From Curvularia sp. ZM96 (lineage: Eukaryota; Ascomycota; Dothideomycetes; Pleosporales; Pleosporaceae): DNA of 64,000 nucleotides. Position 1 is the first letter of the stretch. The number at the start of each line of letters is the position of its first letter. The DNA lies in contig JAJGBQ010000001.1 in NCBI GenBank assembly GCA_022457065.1, forward strand, positions 4,464,001-4,528,000, given 5' to 3'. The notes beneath the pieces are model-generated. The model searched no databases. It was not told the origin of the DNA and saw nothing but the letters and a program-made list of their open reading frames with translations. The position numbers and the translations under genes were made by a program. Positions 10,253 to 21,348 of this stretch are shown piece by piece.

Positions 10253-12740
10253 CTAAACTCCCAAATTCCATATGAAATCTAAGGTATCATTACCCAAACA
10301 CTGCAGACCTTGGAAGCTGTCCATTCCAAAGGACATGACACTTGGTTCCAGTGGTAAGCTAAGCCAATTCGTATCCACCGTGTCCAGCCCTGGCATGTTT
10401 TGAAAGTCCACAAGATTGGATTGATTTGCCTCAACCGGGTTGGAAAGGTCTGAGAACTGTGCAAGATCGATGTCCGGAGGTATGATGTTGTGAGGTCGGA
10501 TCGAGGGCACAAAATGCTCCTCTAGCCTCGTCATATATATCTCAAGAAGAATGGCGTATCGCCCTCCCAAATGCAGATCGTCCGGATTACTATTCTTGAG
10601 GGCCATGATGACTTGCTTAAGAATTTCAATTGCACCACGCAATCTGGCAGGGCTGACTCCTAAGCTGAGGCCTTTAAGAAGGAATATTGAAGCTGTAGTG
10701 ATGTGCAGAAAGGTCCGCGTTGAGCAGAAACGCAGGATGCCTTTTTCATACAAGCGATGTGCCGCCTTGAGCATGTTGAGTGTGCTGTCAATGACTCCTT
10801 GAACATAAGCAAAGTCGGTAGGCGTTAGTTGGATCGACGCCAGACCTGGGCTGCTATCACCAGATTCGGCGAGGGTCCAGAATAGAATAGCTTGGAGTCC
10901 CAAAGAGTATGTGTGCATGCGTGTGCTTTCATACTCTAGTGTTAGCAAGCTCGCAAGGTGAGAGTCGGATGCTACAAGTCATACTGTCAGCCACGCTGCT
11001 GAGACAAAGTGGTAGTCACAAACTCACATAGAATATCTTTGTAATCTTTTAACCACGCAGAAAGGAGCGTTTGGATATGCTCCGTTATGCTTATGTAACG
11101 GCCACTGCGGATAATTTGACTTGTGGTTACAGGATTAGGGAAGAGAACATCTGAGATGGATCGCACGATCTTGGTCAACCGCGTCCAAGCAGTAAGAAAA
11201 GAAGTCCAGGTACGTCTCTGCCCGTCACTACTTTCTTGAGACGTGTCCGAGTAGACTGCGAAATGGCTATTGCTTGGTGTCATCATTGATCGCCGCCCAA
11301 GCCGTGACGACAGCTGCTCCTGATAAACGTACAGAAGTTTTGCCAACCAAGCTTTATGTTGCAAAACCCGCCGCTCATGCTGTGGAAGATGTGCCGTGTC
11401 GTGGTTTTCTTGTTCGTCGAATATCCCAAGCTCGTTGCCAAGAGACAGCGCACAGCTCAACACGATCCAACACATACGATCTGACCGATTAGCTGGCTCG
11501 ATCACGTCCTCCCGCCACCTTGTCCTAGAAGGATTCTCGACAGTATTCTCATCCTGATCGCGTTGATCCTTCGCTGTGAATAATATGTCCGAATCCCAGC
11601 CATCGCTCGGCGGCGGTGCATACAGAGCTCGTGGATGCCACTCTGTCAAGAGCAGCAATGCCTCAATAGTTCCTAACGTTCGAGTCTTCGCCTTTGAATA
11701 TTTTTCCAGGCCTAGCACGAGGCGCATGAGCAGATGCTGGAAGTGATCCCAGAGCCGCTGATGGATCAAGTAGCCGCGCGAATGGCCACCAATGATTGGC
11801 AGAGTATGATAGCGAGAGGATATGACCAATAGCATACAGGTCAGTACCGGCTCGTGTGCGACCAATGAGTAGTGATTTGATCGATCGGCATAGACTTGGT
11901 GACGGTCAACGCTTCATTGTATGTACCCGAGCTGAAGGACTTACAATCATCTAGGATCGGAGAAAGAGGTGAAATGTTCTTGTAAAACCTGAAAGCGAGG
12001 TCAGCGGTGCCCTTTGGCTTCGAGGTGAATAGGTGGTTATACATCTCTAGAAACCACACAATCTCTTTGGCAGAGATCCAGCCCATGCGCACGAAGCGAT
12101 ACGCATTCCAAGTCTCTGTAAGCTCATCTGAAAGCTCTGGTAAGGAAGTAGAGCTTGTGGTAATAGATGACGGGTCCGTATTCGGATTGCACGTATACGG
12201 CCCTCGAGGAGCGTTGGCGCCTGTTTCCTCTTGCTGTGCAGCCTCAAACAGGAGATTAAGGGCATCGTTGCCGTTAGAAACGACAGTTGTCATAACAGGA
12301 TCGTTTAAATCCGTATTGACTGGACCTCGAGGGATTTCGGGACTAGGGTCTCGCTGGGCACCGCTCGCTGACGAAGTATCTACATCTGACGCAGTGCCGG
12401 TATGGGTTGGTAGACTCGTTCTTTCATCGACATGGTTATGGCTGTGGCTGACACTGTTTCTCTTTTGTCTTGGTCCGTGCCTTGCTACAGTGAATGTGCA
12501 AGGACGCATTTCTCGTCGACATTTGGCACAGGGCATTCCAGCAGCATATTCCTCTGCTGTAATCCTGCGTTTGCTCTTCTTCGCCCGACACGAGACGCAT
12601 GCTTGTCATGAGTTAGTTATGGACATTTCCAAACCTCATGTAAACGCTTAACCTTTATATGCTCGATGATAGCGTGTTTCCTCCTCCTCACTTGTCTTGT
12701 TCCGTCCGATTGGTCCGGGATTGCTCCGATCGAAGTCCAT
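10253..12740 (-). CDS. Zn(II)2Cys6-type transcription factor with Arg in place of the third Cys
   Basis: Four exons: 12740-12692, 12601-11945, 11894-11028 and 10971-10253, giving 763 aa with introns of 90, 50 and 56 bp. Exon 1 starts MDFDRSNPGPIGRNKT and is joined to the zinc cluster in exon 2. The cluster reads C18-x2-C21-x6-R28-x12-C41-x2-C44-x6-C51. The expected third cysteine is Arg (CGC, one transition from TGC), although the KKSK basic patch is kept. A Ser/Thr-rich linker and a fungal_trans-like middle region follow (LVAHEPVLTCMLLVISSRYH and downstream). The gene lies tail to tail with the Dal5-like transporter, with stop codons about 14 bp apart, so it probably regulates the enzyme/transporter pair. 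DNA binding may be impaired. Confidence 0.85.
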
Positions 12741-14050
12741 TGTAAATCGTCATATTAAACAGTATGGATCCAAGAGGAGGAAAACAGCGGATACTTATGC
12801 CCGTGGTTACCGAAGAGAGCTGTTGCGCTTCGGGTTGCCAGACTGTGGGGTTGGAAGTGGGGGCGACTGCGGAAAGCACCGGATACCTACGGTACTTCAA
12901 AACAATTTTGCGGGGGCGAGTCGCTCTGCCGCAACATGCTTCAGCAATGCGTCGCGACATTGTGAACTCCTGAAGCCTGCAAGGATCGCAGTGATGAATG
13001 GAATTATCTAAATAGGTTGCTGTTGAAAGCGACAATTATGTACTCAAGACTCGAAAACAGAGTAAAGAGTAGAGCAACGTTAAGATAAAAAAAAATTCAT
13101 AGCTACGTAGTAAAGTTGTATCTTACAACCATTGTGATTATGAAGGATTCTACTATTTGTAAGGGTTGACTATAGCAGCGAGCAATGTCTTGGGGAAGTG
13201 TAGGATTAATTTATGCCTTTCTATATCTATTTCTAGGCTCTCTTTATATTAGTAAGTAGAGGTAGTTATACTATAGGATCGCCTTCTTAACGCTCTTATA
13301 GCGCTATAGTAGCCAAGGGTCTTTACTAGAAGTGTTAGGATTCTATTTTAAAGTACCTGTAGACCCTACGCACTGGTAATCCGCTGTTAAGTCGACGTCG
13401 TGACCCTGTGACGACGTCGCTTCTTACATGTAACCTGAGCGGTGTTAGCAAAGCAATGTGCGAGAATCAGCCTCAACTAAGGTTCACCATCTGGGCTATC
13501 CATATTTCAACAGCTGTTGTGTGACGTTCGCGTAGTCAATCATCAATTCAGGCGCTATAGTCATCGCTAAAACAGCAAACATCATCGAGGTGTTCAACCA
13601 TCAATACAAGAACAGCGATCTCAATTTGGGGTTCAGCTTAGCCAACGGCTTCCTCACTATCGTCAGTGATATCAGATCCTTCAGAGGCGCTACGCTTGGC
13701 TTTGCCAGTATCAAAATTAGCGAGCCCAACTTCACATTCGAAAAGCATGTTTTTAGGCTTTTCTTGCATATGCTAGGCAGCACTCGTGAGATATTGAGCG
13801 ATTTAGTTCCGAAAAGCACGCATATCTAGGTAGGCACTGGTATTATCTCTTACCTAGCGGCGATCTTCCAATATGCCACACTGTTGTGTATCTGCATCTT
13901 TCTGTGCGCCAAAGCTAGTGGGAAGAGATGCGATATTCGATTATACTAATCAGCATTCATAACATCGCAGAAACCATTCGATACCAAGCTTTCCAGTAGT
14001 ACAAAAGGGCATATGAATTTGTTGTTCATTTTTGGTCTTAGCGAAGGCTT
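12741..14050. other. Gene-poor stretch with AT-rich patch and palindromic CGACGTCG pair
   Basis: Includes the regulator's promoter (12741 to about 13000) and an AT-rich, transition-decayed segment (about 13080-13380). A pair of self-complementary CGACGTCG octamers at 13393-13400 and 13412-13419 is separated by TGACCCTGTGA. No RNA gene was recognised. Confidence 0.55.
13540..13940 (+). pseudogene. Possible decayed coding fragment, unknown family
   Basis: One frame is open for about 95 codons (from about 13555 to 13829), reading IVIAKTANIIEVFNHQYK and on through FTFEKHVFRLFLHMLG. After a single TAG it continues in the same frame with a hydrophobic segment. This looks like a coding relic broken by a TAG, but I cannot name the family, and chance openness is not excluded. 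Confidence 0.25.
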
Positions 14051-15533
14051 CTATACCTCGACTCGCAAGTGTCGAAATCCTCGACTCATGCTTTCGTCTT
14101 CTAACTCACTATCGTACATATATAAAGATACCAATCCGCAGCTCCCTCTATGTACCTCAGGAGGCTGCATCGGATAGGATGCGGCATTGTTGAGTATACC
14201 CAACTCAATATCATCATTCGTACAGTGTCCGTAACCCCAATTTGAATCTCTAGAGGTCTTGGGATTATCTAACTTGTCTTTCTCTAATTCTTCGCAAATC
14301 CCTACACCACCTAGGTCATTAACAGATAGTTCCGTTGGCTGTGAGTAATATCCGTGGTTCGCGAAGGAATTTTTCCACATGGCCAACTTTGCTCTGGATT
14401 TTCCTGAGGGGGTGCTATTTGTTTGGCTTGCCGTCTGCGACGACTTTGCTTGCGATGATTTCGGTTGTGATGATTTCGGTTGCGACGATTTCGGTTGCGA
14501 AGAACCTTGGTCCTTGGACAATACAGATTTGACGTTGAGGTACCGCCTCGCGAAGACTTTGAAGGCAGGCGCATTTGCGCAGATTACACCGATATGAAGC
14601 TCCAGGAGGGTCCAGTTCCAAATTTCCCAGAGTTGCCAAGAAACATCGTACGTCTCATAGAAAAGAACGTATGTAGCATAGGTTCGTAAAGCCCCAAATG
14701 CAGCTGCTCCATAAGCAGTAGCAAATAGTGTCATCAGGGCTACCTTTTGTCGAAATGGGATTTTAGCTTTCCAGTAGATAAAGTTGGGTAGTAGTGCACA
14801 GATTACATCTTGCACTGTAGAAGTGATGCCAGCGGCTGCCAATGCAGCGCCCTCCTCATCGCAGTTGAATTTTCTTCCTAGCGCTATGTTTATGACATTC
14901 GACTGCTCCCAGTAAGCAGAGAGAGGTCTGCATCCAACAAGCGGACTTATGAAAAAAGTGGTTGTGGACGCAACCTGGAACCCAATTGCAACCCAAGTGG
15001 TGGTTCTGAAGGCTTTAGATGTGCCGCGCGATCCTAAGCGACGGAAGAAGAGAAGGATAGAAACTTTGACAAGCCCTGTGCCGACGACAAATAGGACCTC
15101 TATTGTCAAGATGAGCTTTCTCTGGACCTCGAACAAAGTGAGATCGACATCCCATATATGCACCCCGCTGTGATATCTGTCTGCAGCTATGAGGAATTAG
15201 CTGTGAACCGGAACGGAAATAGCGCAAAATCTTACTCCATGGGATAAGAATAGCCAAAGCCATGATGAGTGGCTGCCAAATAGTAAGTGAATGAACCGTG
15301 TCATGTAACAACGGGTAAGTTACAAGAGCGACTACCATGAGCCAGTCATCCCAGCCAGCATTGCGCTGCATGTAGAACCGAACCCACAGCCTTGAGAATA
15401 GAATAAAGAAGGTAATCGGCGTTAGGACGAATGCGATATTAGACGTCACTCTTCCTCTTCCTTCTGGATTAACATGGTTTGGAGGCGGCCACGAGGCGAT
15501 AACGCTAAATGGGGGGTTTGGGCCACCGGGCAT
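14051..15533 (-). CDS. Fungal rhodopsin-domain integral membrane protein
   Basis: Two exons: 15533-15236 and 15180-14051, giving 475 aa with a 55-bp intron. The N-terminus has an Asn-Pro-Glu-Gly-Arg-Gly element before the first helix, then FSRLWVRFYMQRNAGWDDWLMVVALV. The R/Y-x-R...GWDD motif is typical of the fungal rhodopsin domain (seven helices, PF20684-like). After the intron comes NRYHSGVHIWDVDLTLFEVQRKLILTIE. The last third is cytosolic and low-complexity: a tandem SSQPK repeat (about 14440-14510), then acidic stretches. Proteins of this family are of largely unknown role; some lie in secondary-metabolite clusters or act as PTH11-like receptors. No CFEM domain is visible. Isolated from neighbours by gene-free DNA. 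Confidence 0.87.
14440..14515 (-). repeat. In-gene tandem repeat coding SSQPK units
   Basis: Short tandem repeats of about 15 bp (TGATTTCGGTTGCGACGAT-like on the plus strand) encode repeated SSQPK/SSQAK/SSQT units in the cytosolic tail of the rhodopsin-domain protein. Such repeats often vary in copy number between isolates. Confidence 0.8.
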
Positions 15534-18500
15534 ATCGATGAATGTTAACTAAGTAAACAAATTGGGAGCGCAGCCAACATTTAAAGTTTGTGCTAGACCA
15601 CTGAGTTTTTGTGCATGTTCGTTCTGTGGTTCAGCTGCTTATATTCGTTAATTTTAGCAAAATTAGCGTGTGACGAGAGTTGTAAGGCCGCCACTAGAGA
15701 CGGTCGTAAAGCGGATGCATGCAAGCATACTTCTAACGGCTCGCACTTCACCGACGCGAGTACGTGGACAGCAGCAGCCTTGGTCCCCGTTTTCCAGTTA
15801 GTGTTCACAAATGTTAACGAGAGAGGAGGGGCGAACTCGTCGATCATGGTTCAATGCAGCGGGGAGCTTGCACAGGACGCGCGCATGAATCAACAACAGA
15901 GTACGTACCAATCCAACATAGGCATGCCATGATTGCCAGGCACGGTGCCTTTACCTTTTTCAAACAAGAGTCCGAGCGCTATGTTTCTGACCAGCATGCC
16001 TCCAAACCATACGCATCCTTTGTGACCAGCAGGCGGTTTGACCGCGCAACTTTGAGATGGACCCAAGTGGAACCAGCAACCAGGAACTGCTCACGCGGCA
16101 ATGAACAAGGTCTGGCTCGGGCCAACGTTCGGCCATTGGCGTCATCTTAGTGCCCGCTACCACGTGCGAGGTCCGTGCAGCCCTTGTCCATTCGTTCTTC
16201 CTCTTCCTCGATAACCTTATTGACAAGTTATTAGGAGTGTGACTACTTGTATACTTGATAACTCGTTTGGTCACGGTTATAGTTGGGTCTAGTTCATGCT
16301 GGTGGTATTGAAAACAAGCAACTTTCGCCATGCTTGAACATCGCTGTCACAGGTCCTGTTATCGGAAGTTACAGTAGGCGTTCAGCCATTTCAGGTTGCC
16401 ACATTCTTTGCTATCTAACCGAGAGTGGTTTTTACGTGTCATGCCGAGGGCGGCAAGAGGGACGAGATGACAGGACATGTGGGGCAAAATTAGCCCCAAA
16501 GGTCCATGCAGTAAGCTAGCGTGCACACAACCGTTGCTAACATAACGGCTCGCAGCTTACCGCTTCAGTTTACCACAATTGTCCCCCACACTTACCGAGG
16601 TCTTTGTGGCAACTTTGTCGAAAATGTTTGGAACTGACTCGTTTGTGGGCCCTTCTAGCCTTCACGCGGGTACGAACCAAGAATTAAACATGATTCAGCG
16701 CCAATCAGGGTCTAAATGAATCAGGAATTGAACAGTCGCCTGACCAAGATGTACCAAACTCTTCGTGATACTAGGCAGAGATGTCGTTATCAAAGTCGCG
16801 CTTCACGCCCAGACAGTTATTGTGATCAGCCGCGCTCAATCAAGGAAATCGAACATCTAGACCCACTGATTACGAACAATCGCACTCGGAGGACTTTAGA
16901 GTGTGCTTGCAGGAAAGGGCCTATTCAGACACATATCCTTTTCAAGATTCGATCCTAAGCCTTTTCCGCCACTAGAGCCATGATCATGTGGGATGCCTTG
17001 AAATTTCCTGGATTTCCTCCACCGGACGCTTCTCATGCGTAGCCATGCTTCTATGCTGGCGATCCTCAACATCTGCGATGCCGGGCGCATCTTGCCATCT
17101 TGGCCCCGCTTTGAAATCATGGAAATTGCTGCTCAAATGTGTAGGTGTGAGATTCTCCAAGTTTGACTGGTGAACCATCAGAGACAGCTCCACTTTCTCC
17201 AGCTCCCCCTATTGGAAACCCTTCCCAGACCTTCACAGAGGCCTTTTAATGTTATGTCGTGTATCCCGAAAGTCATTCAATGGCATGCCATCGTCTTTCT
17301 GCATGTGTCGTGCGTGCGCCAGTACCAAGGGAAGGTCACATGTGAAGGTTTCTACTGAGAATGATACCTTGAGGGTTATCAGCTCTTCAAAGAGTCTCAC
17401 CAACCTCACCCAGCACCCAGAACCCAGCAGCCATTCCCCGTTGTTCGTTCCCTCTGAAACATCCCAATTGTTTCATGGATTCCTCTTAGTGGCAGCAGAA
17501 GCTGGGGACAACAGTATTATTGAAACTGATATAAATTACTGTGAATGATTTGTTTCTCTATTTTTGAAGGCTTGCAGGTGGAAAGTCAGGATCCTCCCGT
17601 ACTCTGGATCTGCCTTCCTCCCATGCACACTGCAGCTCTCTCGATCTTTCAAGATGAGGATAAGCTGGGAGATCCTTCGGAGGGAAGTTATGAGGTCGAT
17701 CAGACTATGGACGACGCATAAGCATGCTCACCACTCTAAAGTGTAGCGCAGCCCTGAGACCGGGCAGTTCTTCTTACCAAACGACTCGTGGTAGCGCAAT
17801 TGAATTGTTAAACCTAATACATTTTTTGCTTCCCGCTGGCGATTTATCTCGAAAATCCCATGCACTAATTTGGCCATCGCAATATTGCCAATTGCCGGCC
17901 AACCCGCTAGTAACGATCCTGAAGAATACGAACTATTTACTCGCGATTTCTGGTTGCGTTGTTATGCGGGAGCAAGATTATAGCGCTGTGTGTGAATATA
18001 GAATGATATGATAGGCTTAGTATTGCGATTCATGGTGTAATTCTCTTGTATCTAGTCCGTGAGGTCATAATGACTGTATACTAATTCGCCGTGCAGCTAT
18101 GTAGTGAGCATATAACCTGAGACCCTAGCTATATCACCCAGAATCATGGGCACGCACTAGCGTAGATGGGGACAAGGCAAAGATCATGATCGTAGCTAAA
18201 GATGTGGCGAAAGGAAAATATTTGACCGATTGTATACCCTGTACGATCAAACGAGATAAAGCGCACAATTTTACATCTAACTTAGATAAGGAGGGGTTCT
18301 CTAATAAAGAATTAGTGTAATTAGATGCTAAAGATGCGTATTATTCCTTGGGCGCTTCGCTAGGTTGATACGATCCTCATAAACAGTGTCACATGACTTG
18401 GGCATAAGGCTTACAGGACAGCCATCGGGCCCCCATCGGGTATCCCTCGGACCAGCAAGCCTGAGGCCCTACATAGTACATAAGCTACTATCGATCCTTG

Positions 18501-18620
18501 CGATGAAACTCAAGGATTCGATAAATACTACTCTGATATTCCTACTCCTACGGGCCAAACCTCTCACAAATAGGAAGCAATCCCGCCGCTACAATAGTTA
18601 AGATAAATAAGAAGAAGAAT

Positions 18621-18818
18621 GCGTAGCTGTTATGGGTGGAGAGGTCTGACTAACGAGTATAATTTCACCTATCGTAAAGAAGAGAAAAGAGAGCTAGGTG
18701 CAACATCTTCTTATGTCCATCTCTTGCCTGCTCACGTGCTCGTACGGCAGTAAGGCCACGTGATTTATAGTCACGTGGTCTTCTAGTAGAGATCTTGGGC
18801 GCAGTCCTTTACACTACT
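18621..18818 (+). repeat. LTR-like direct repeat, copy 1
   Basis: Starts GCGTAGCTGTTATGGGTGGAG and ends near GGGCGCAGTCCTTTACA. It matches copy 2 over the whole length with many transitions. TGTTATGG at 18628 resembles an LTR start. It contains CACGTG motifs at about 18734 and 18756-18775. Confidence 0.65.
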
Positions 18819-18941
18819 TTAGTATAAAACAAATAACTACTTTGAAATTATTACTATTTATACAAGTAATAAGTAGAAAGTGGTATAGAAAATACAAAAA
18901 GTTATTATAAATTAGTTAATGTCAAGACCTGCACTAAACTG

Positions 18942-19147
18942 GCGCAGCTGTTATGGGCAGAGAGGCCTATCAAACGAGTATGCTTCTACCTATAGTACAG
19001 AAACCAAAAGACAAAGGAAAAGAGGAAATATCTAAGTACGAGCTTCTCTTATATCTTCTCGCTTCTAATCACGTGTCCGTACGAAGGATATGTCACGTGA
19101 CTCTTCCTAAGTCAAGATCACGGGCGCAGCCCTTCACAGCAGCTTGG
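18942..19147 (+). repeat. LTR-like direct repeat, copy 2
   Basis: Starts GCGCAGCTGTTATGGGCAGAG and ends near GGGCGCAGCCCTTCACAGC. It is the direct repeat of 18621-18818 and less decayed. The sequence to about 19333 (ending AGTTTAACA) could complete a solo LTR of some 385 bp beginning TGTTATGG at 18949, but I see no convincing target duplication. Confidence 0.6.
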
Positions 19148-19590
19148 CCCAGTTCGGTGCTTACGCGGCTAGCCTGTTAGAGCTAGCCTCTCTTCACCAC
19201 ATAAGTACCCGACAATCACTAGAGTAGCTCGCTAGTGATTCGTCTCGGAAAAAAATACAACTGTTTGCTCACTGATATAATTTGATCTGATTCACCCCGT
19301 GCTATACTGCCTTAACCAGCTAGCAGTTTAACAGTTAACTAGTTATAACTACTAACTATCTATCAAAAGACTACTCTGAAGGGGTGTTTTTCTTATAAGC
19401 TATTAGTACTACTGCTTGTAACAGTTTAGGCAAGACTGGTTAGATTAGTATTAGTAGGATAGTCCCGGTGGAAAAGAGTTATAGGAGTTAACCAAAAGTA
19501 ACAATCAATTCTATATTTGATAGAATAACTAAATATCGATCGTTGTAAGAGATGAACTTATTACATTTGACCTGTAAGAGTACGACATTG

Positions 19591-19619
19591 CGACAGGGTC
19601 GACAGGGTCGACAGGGTCG
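19591..19619. repeat. 9-bp tandem repeat, three copies
   Basis: The unit CGACAGGGT is repeated three times perfectly and followed by CGCAACGTCGAC. It lies in non-coding DNA. Confidence 0.85.
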
Positions 19620-20058
19620 CAACGTCGACTCAACAGAGGATCGCTGGCGCGCAGGGTCTACAGGTACTTTGGGATGAGTCCCCAACATTCCCAGCGGGGA
19701 CCCTTCGCTACCACAGCGAGACGAGGGCGTTAAGGAGGCGATCCCATGGTACGCCCCTCCTCGCACATATATATGGGAGCCAAAGGATAGAGATAGAAAG
19801 GACATGAATCAATCTTACACTTCTCTGAGTCATTTCTCGCTGCTACAGTCAACCCTTACATGACCACAACGGGTGTAATAATGAAATACGCCCATCCTTT
19901 ATACCTATTGCTTCAGGTCCTTCCATCCTATCTATCCCTTGGTACGTTGCTATCTTGGATCATGGAAACTCGCAGCGCAAGGAGGTCTTGACTCAGAAGT
20001 TGGTATATCTGTTGTGCGACTCATGAGTATTGTGTGTAATAGAGAGCTTCAAATATCC

Positions 20059-21348
20059 CTACTCATTGAGAAACGCCACTGAATCCTTGATATTGGCTCT
20101 TATCGACTCTACGTACGATTTACTACCTCGCAATGATTGGACATCTTCCTGTGCCATGACGGCCCGAAACAGCCGTGCTCGAGGTGGACTAGAAAACATT
20201 CCTGGAGTTGCTGGAGCAATTGAGGTGATTGCCTCGCCCGAGAGACAGTATTCAGTTGGGATTCCCATACAACGCTCCAGAATTTGCACTTGGGCCTTGA
20301 TGGCCTCGAGAACCCCTATGGCGTATACCTTCAGCGGCATGTCCTGAAGCGAAGAGATGCCGCCAATGCGGAGCACCGATTTGACTTTGATCAATCCCCA
20401 CGACTCCAGTGACACCTCGCAGAGATAATTGTCGATGCGTTGAAACACGCAATTGAATAGTCTCATCAATCCAAGATAGCTGGATAGAGCCAGAAGCACA
20501 GTCTCTGTGCTTAGAGTGTCATTGATTAATGTACCTGACTCAGCTGCAGGTGACAAACTCTGGATGATATCTGTGAATTCTTTGGTGCATGTAAGAAGTA
20601 ATGCTGCTGGATTTTCGACATCTCGACCCGTGTCCCCCTCTTTGCAGCGCTCTGGGACTTTTGAAAGGTCTGAGTAGTATGTTTCAACAGTCGCAATGTG
20701 CTCGTCTATCTCATCTCGGAATCTCATCAGAGACTTTTTCGTACTGGAGCATTGGAGGGGAGAGGAGGGCAGCAGATTCTCGCCCTGGTCAAGCAGTGGT
20801 TCGATCTCCATGCCGAGGGCAGGGTTGGAGTCTCCGTCCATGAAAAGCATCGTGTTGAGTTCATCGTCTGCATCAAAAAATTCTTGAAGCTGCAATGGGC
20901 TGTTCAGCTGATCGTGTAGGGGAAGGATATCATGGCCCGTCACAGGGCTTTGATGCATGGAAGCAGAAGGGGAAAAGAGAGAAGCGGATATATCGCCAGG
21001 CGCTAACCAAAAGCCTTGTTGTGGATCATGGGTGACGATGTCTCTTAATGAATGTGTATGCACGGTGGAGTTGGACGCCCTTGCAGGCGCAGGCGCCACT
21101 GCATTGGATGCGTGAACTTGAGCATTATCCGTGTCTCCCAATGGCGAAGTGTGATGGTCTCCAGGCGGTAGGACAGCAATACGCTGCTTGGGCGGTCTTC
21201 CAGGATGGCCGGCAGCGCCTGTTACGCATCGCGCACCCGTATAGCGGCAGCGGGCACAAGACACCGTGCTGTCCTGGGGACGAAGGCACCGGACTCGCTT
21301 TGCTCGGCACTGGTCGCAAGCGGAGCGTCTGATCGCGGGTTTGAGCAT
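20059..21348 (-). CDS. Zn(II)2Cys6 transcription factor, AflR-like secondary-metabolism type
   Basis: A single 429-aa ORF. A complete binuclear zinc cluster lies at the N-terminus: C11-x2-C14-x6-C21-x9-C31-x2-C34-x6-C41. A basic GHPGRPPKQR linker follows, as in AflR-type regulators. The rest is Ser/Pro-rich, with a helical region (LALSSYLGLMRLFNCVFQRIDNYL) and a C-terminal segment ending VAFLNE, resembling the regulatory half of pathway-specific activators. The neighbour at 22167-24072, transcribed in the same direction, is a DHA2 exporter. No polyketide synthase, peptide synthetase or terpene cyclase lies in the window, so this could be an orphan remnant of a cluster or a detoxification regulator. 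Confidence 0.9.
   Translation of the reverse strand: MLKPAIRRSACDQCRAKRVRCLRPQDSTVSCARCRYTGARCVTGAAGHPGRPPKQRIAVLPPGDHHTSPLGDTDNAQVHASNAVAPAPARASNSTVHTHSLRDIVTHDPQQGFWLAPGDISASLFSPSASMHQSPVTGHDILPLHDQLNSPLQLQEFFDADDELNTMLFMDGDSNPALGMEIEPLLDQGENLLPSSPLQCSSTKKSLMRFRDEIDEHIATVETYYSDLSKVPERCKEGDTGRDVENPAALLLTCTKEFTDIIQSLSPAAESGTLINDTLSTETVLLALSSYLGLMRLFNCVFQRIDNYLCEVSLESWGLIKVKSVLRIGGISSLQDMPLKVYAIGVLEAIKAQVQILERCMGIPTEYCLSGEAITSIAPATPGMFSSPPRARLFRAVMAQEDVQSLRGSKSYVESIRANIKDSVAFLNE

Larger units (their letters stand above)
15534..20058. other. 4.5-kb gene desert with LTR-like repeats
   Basis: Only short ORFs without motifs are present, and no splice chain I tried gave a sensible protein. Composition varies from moderate GC (15.6-17.7 kb) to AT-rich (17.8-19.5 kb). 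The right part contains two roughly 200-bp direct repeats (listed separately) and a 9-bp tandem repeat. I see no tRNA. Confidence 0.6.

Noticed and set aside
12007..12651. 214-codon plus-strand ORF
   Set aside because: Antisense shadow of the Zn-cluster regulator exon 2.
15593..18011. Many 60-124-codon ORFs on both strands
   Set aside because: No conserved motif, no frame-consistent splice chain; expected by chance at this composition.
19591..19619. Tandem 9-mers considered as a CRISPR-like array
   Set aside because: No spacers and eukaryotic context; a simple tandem repeat.
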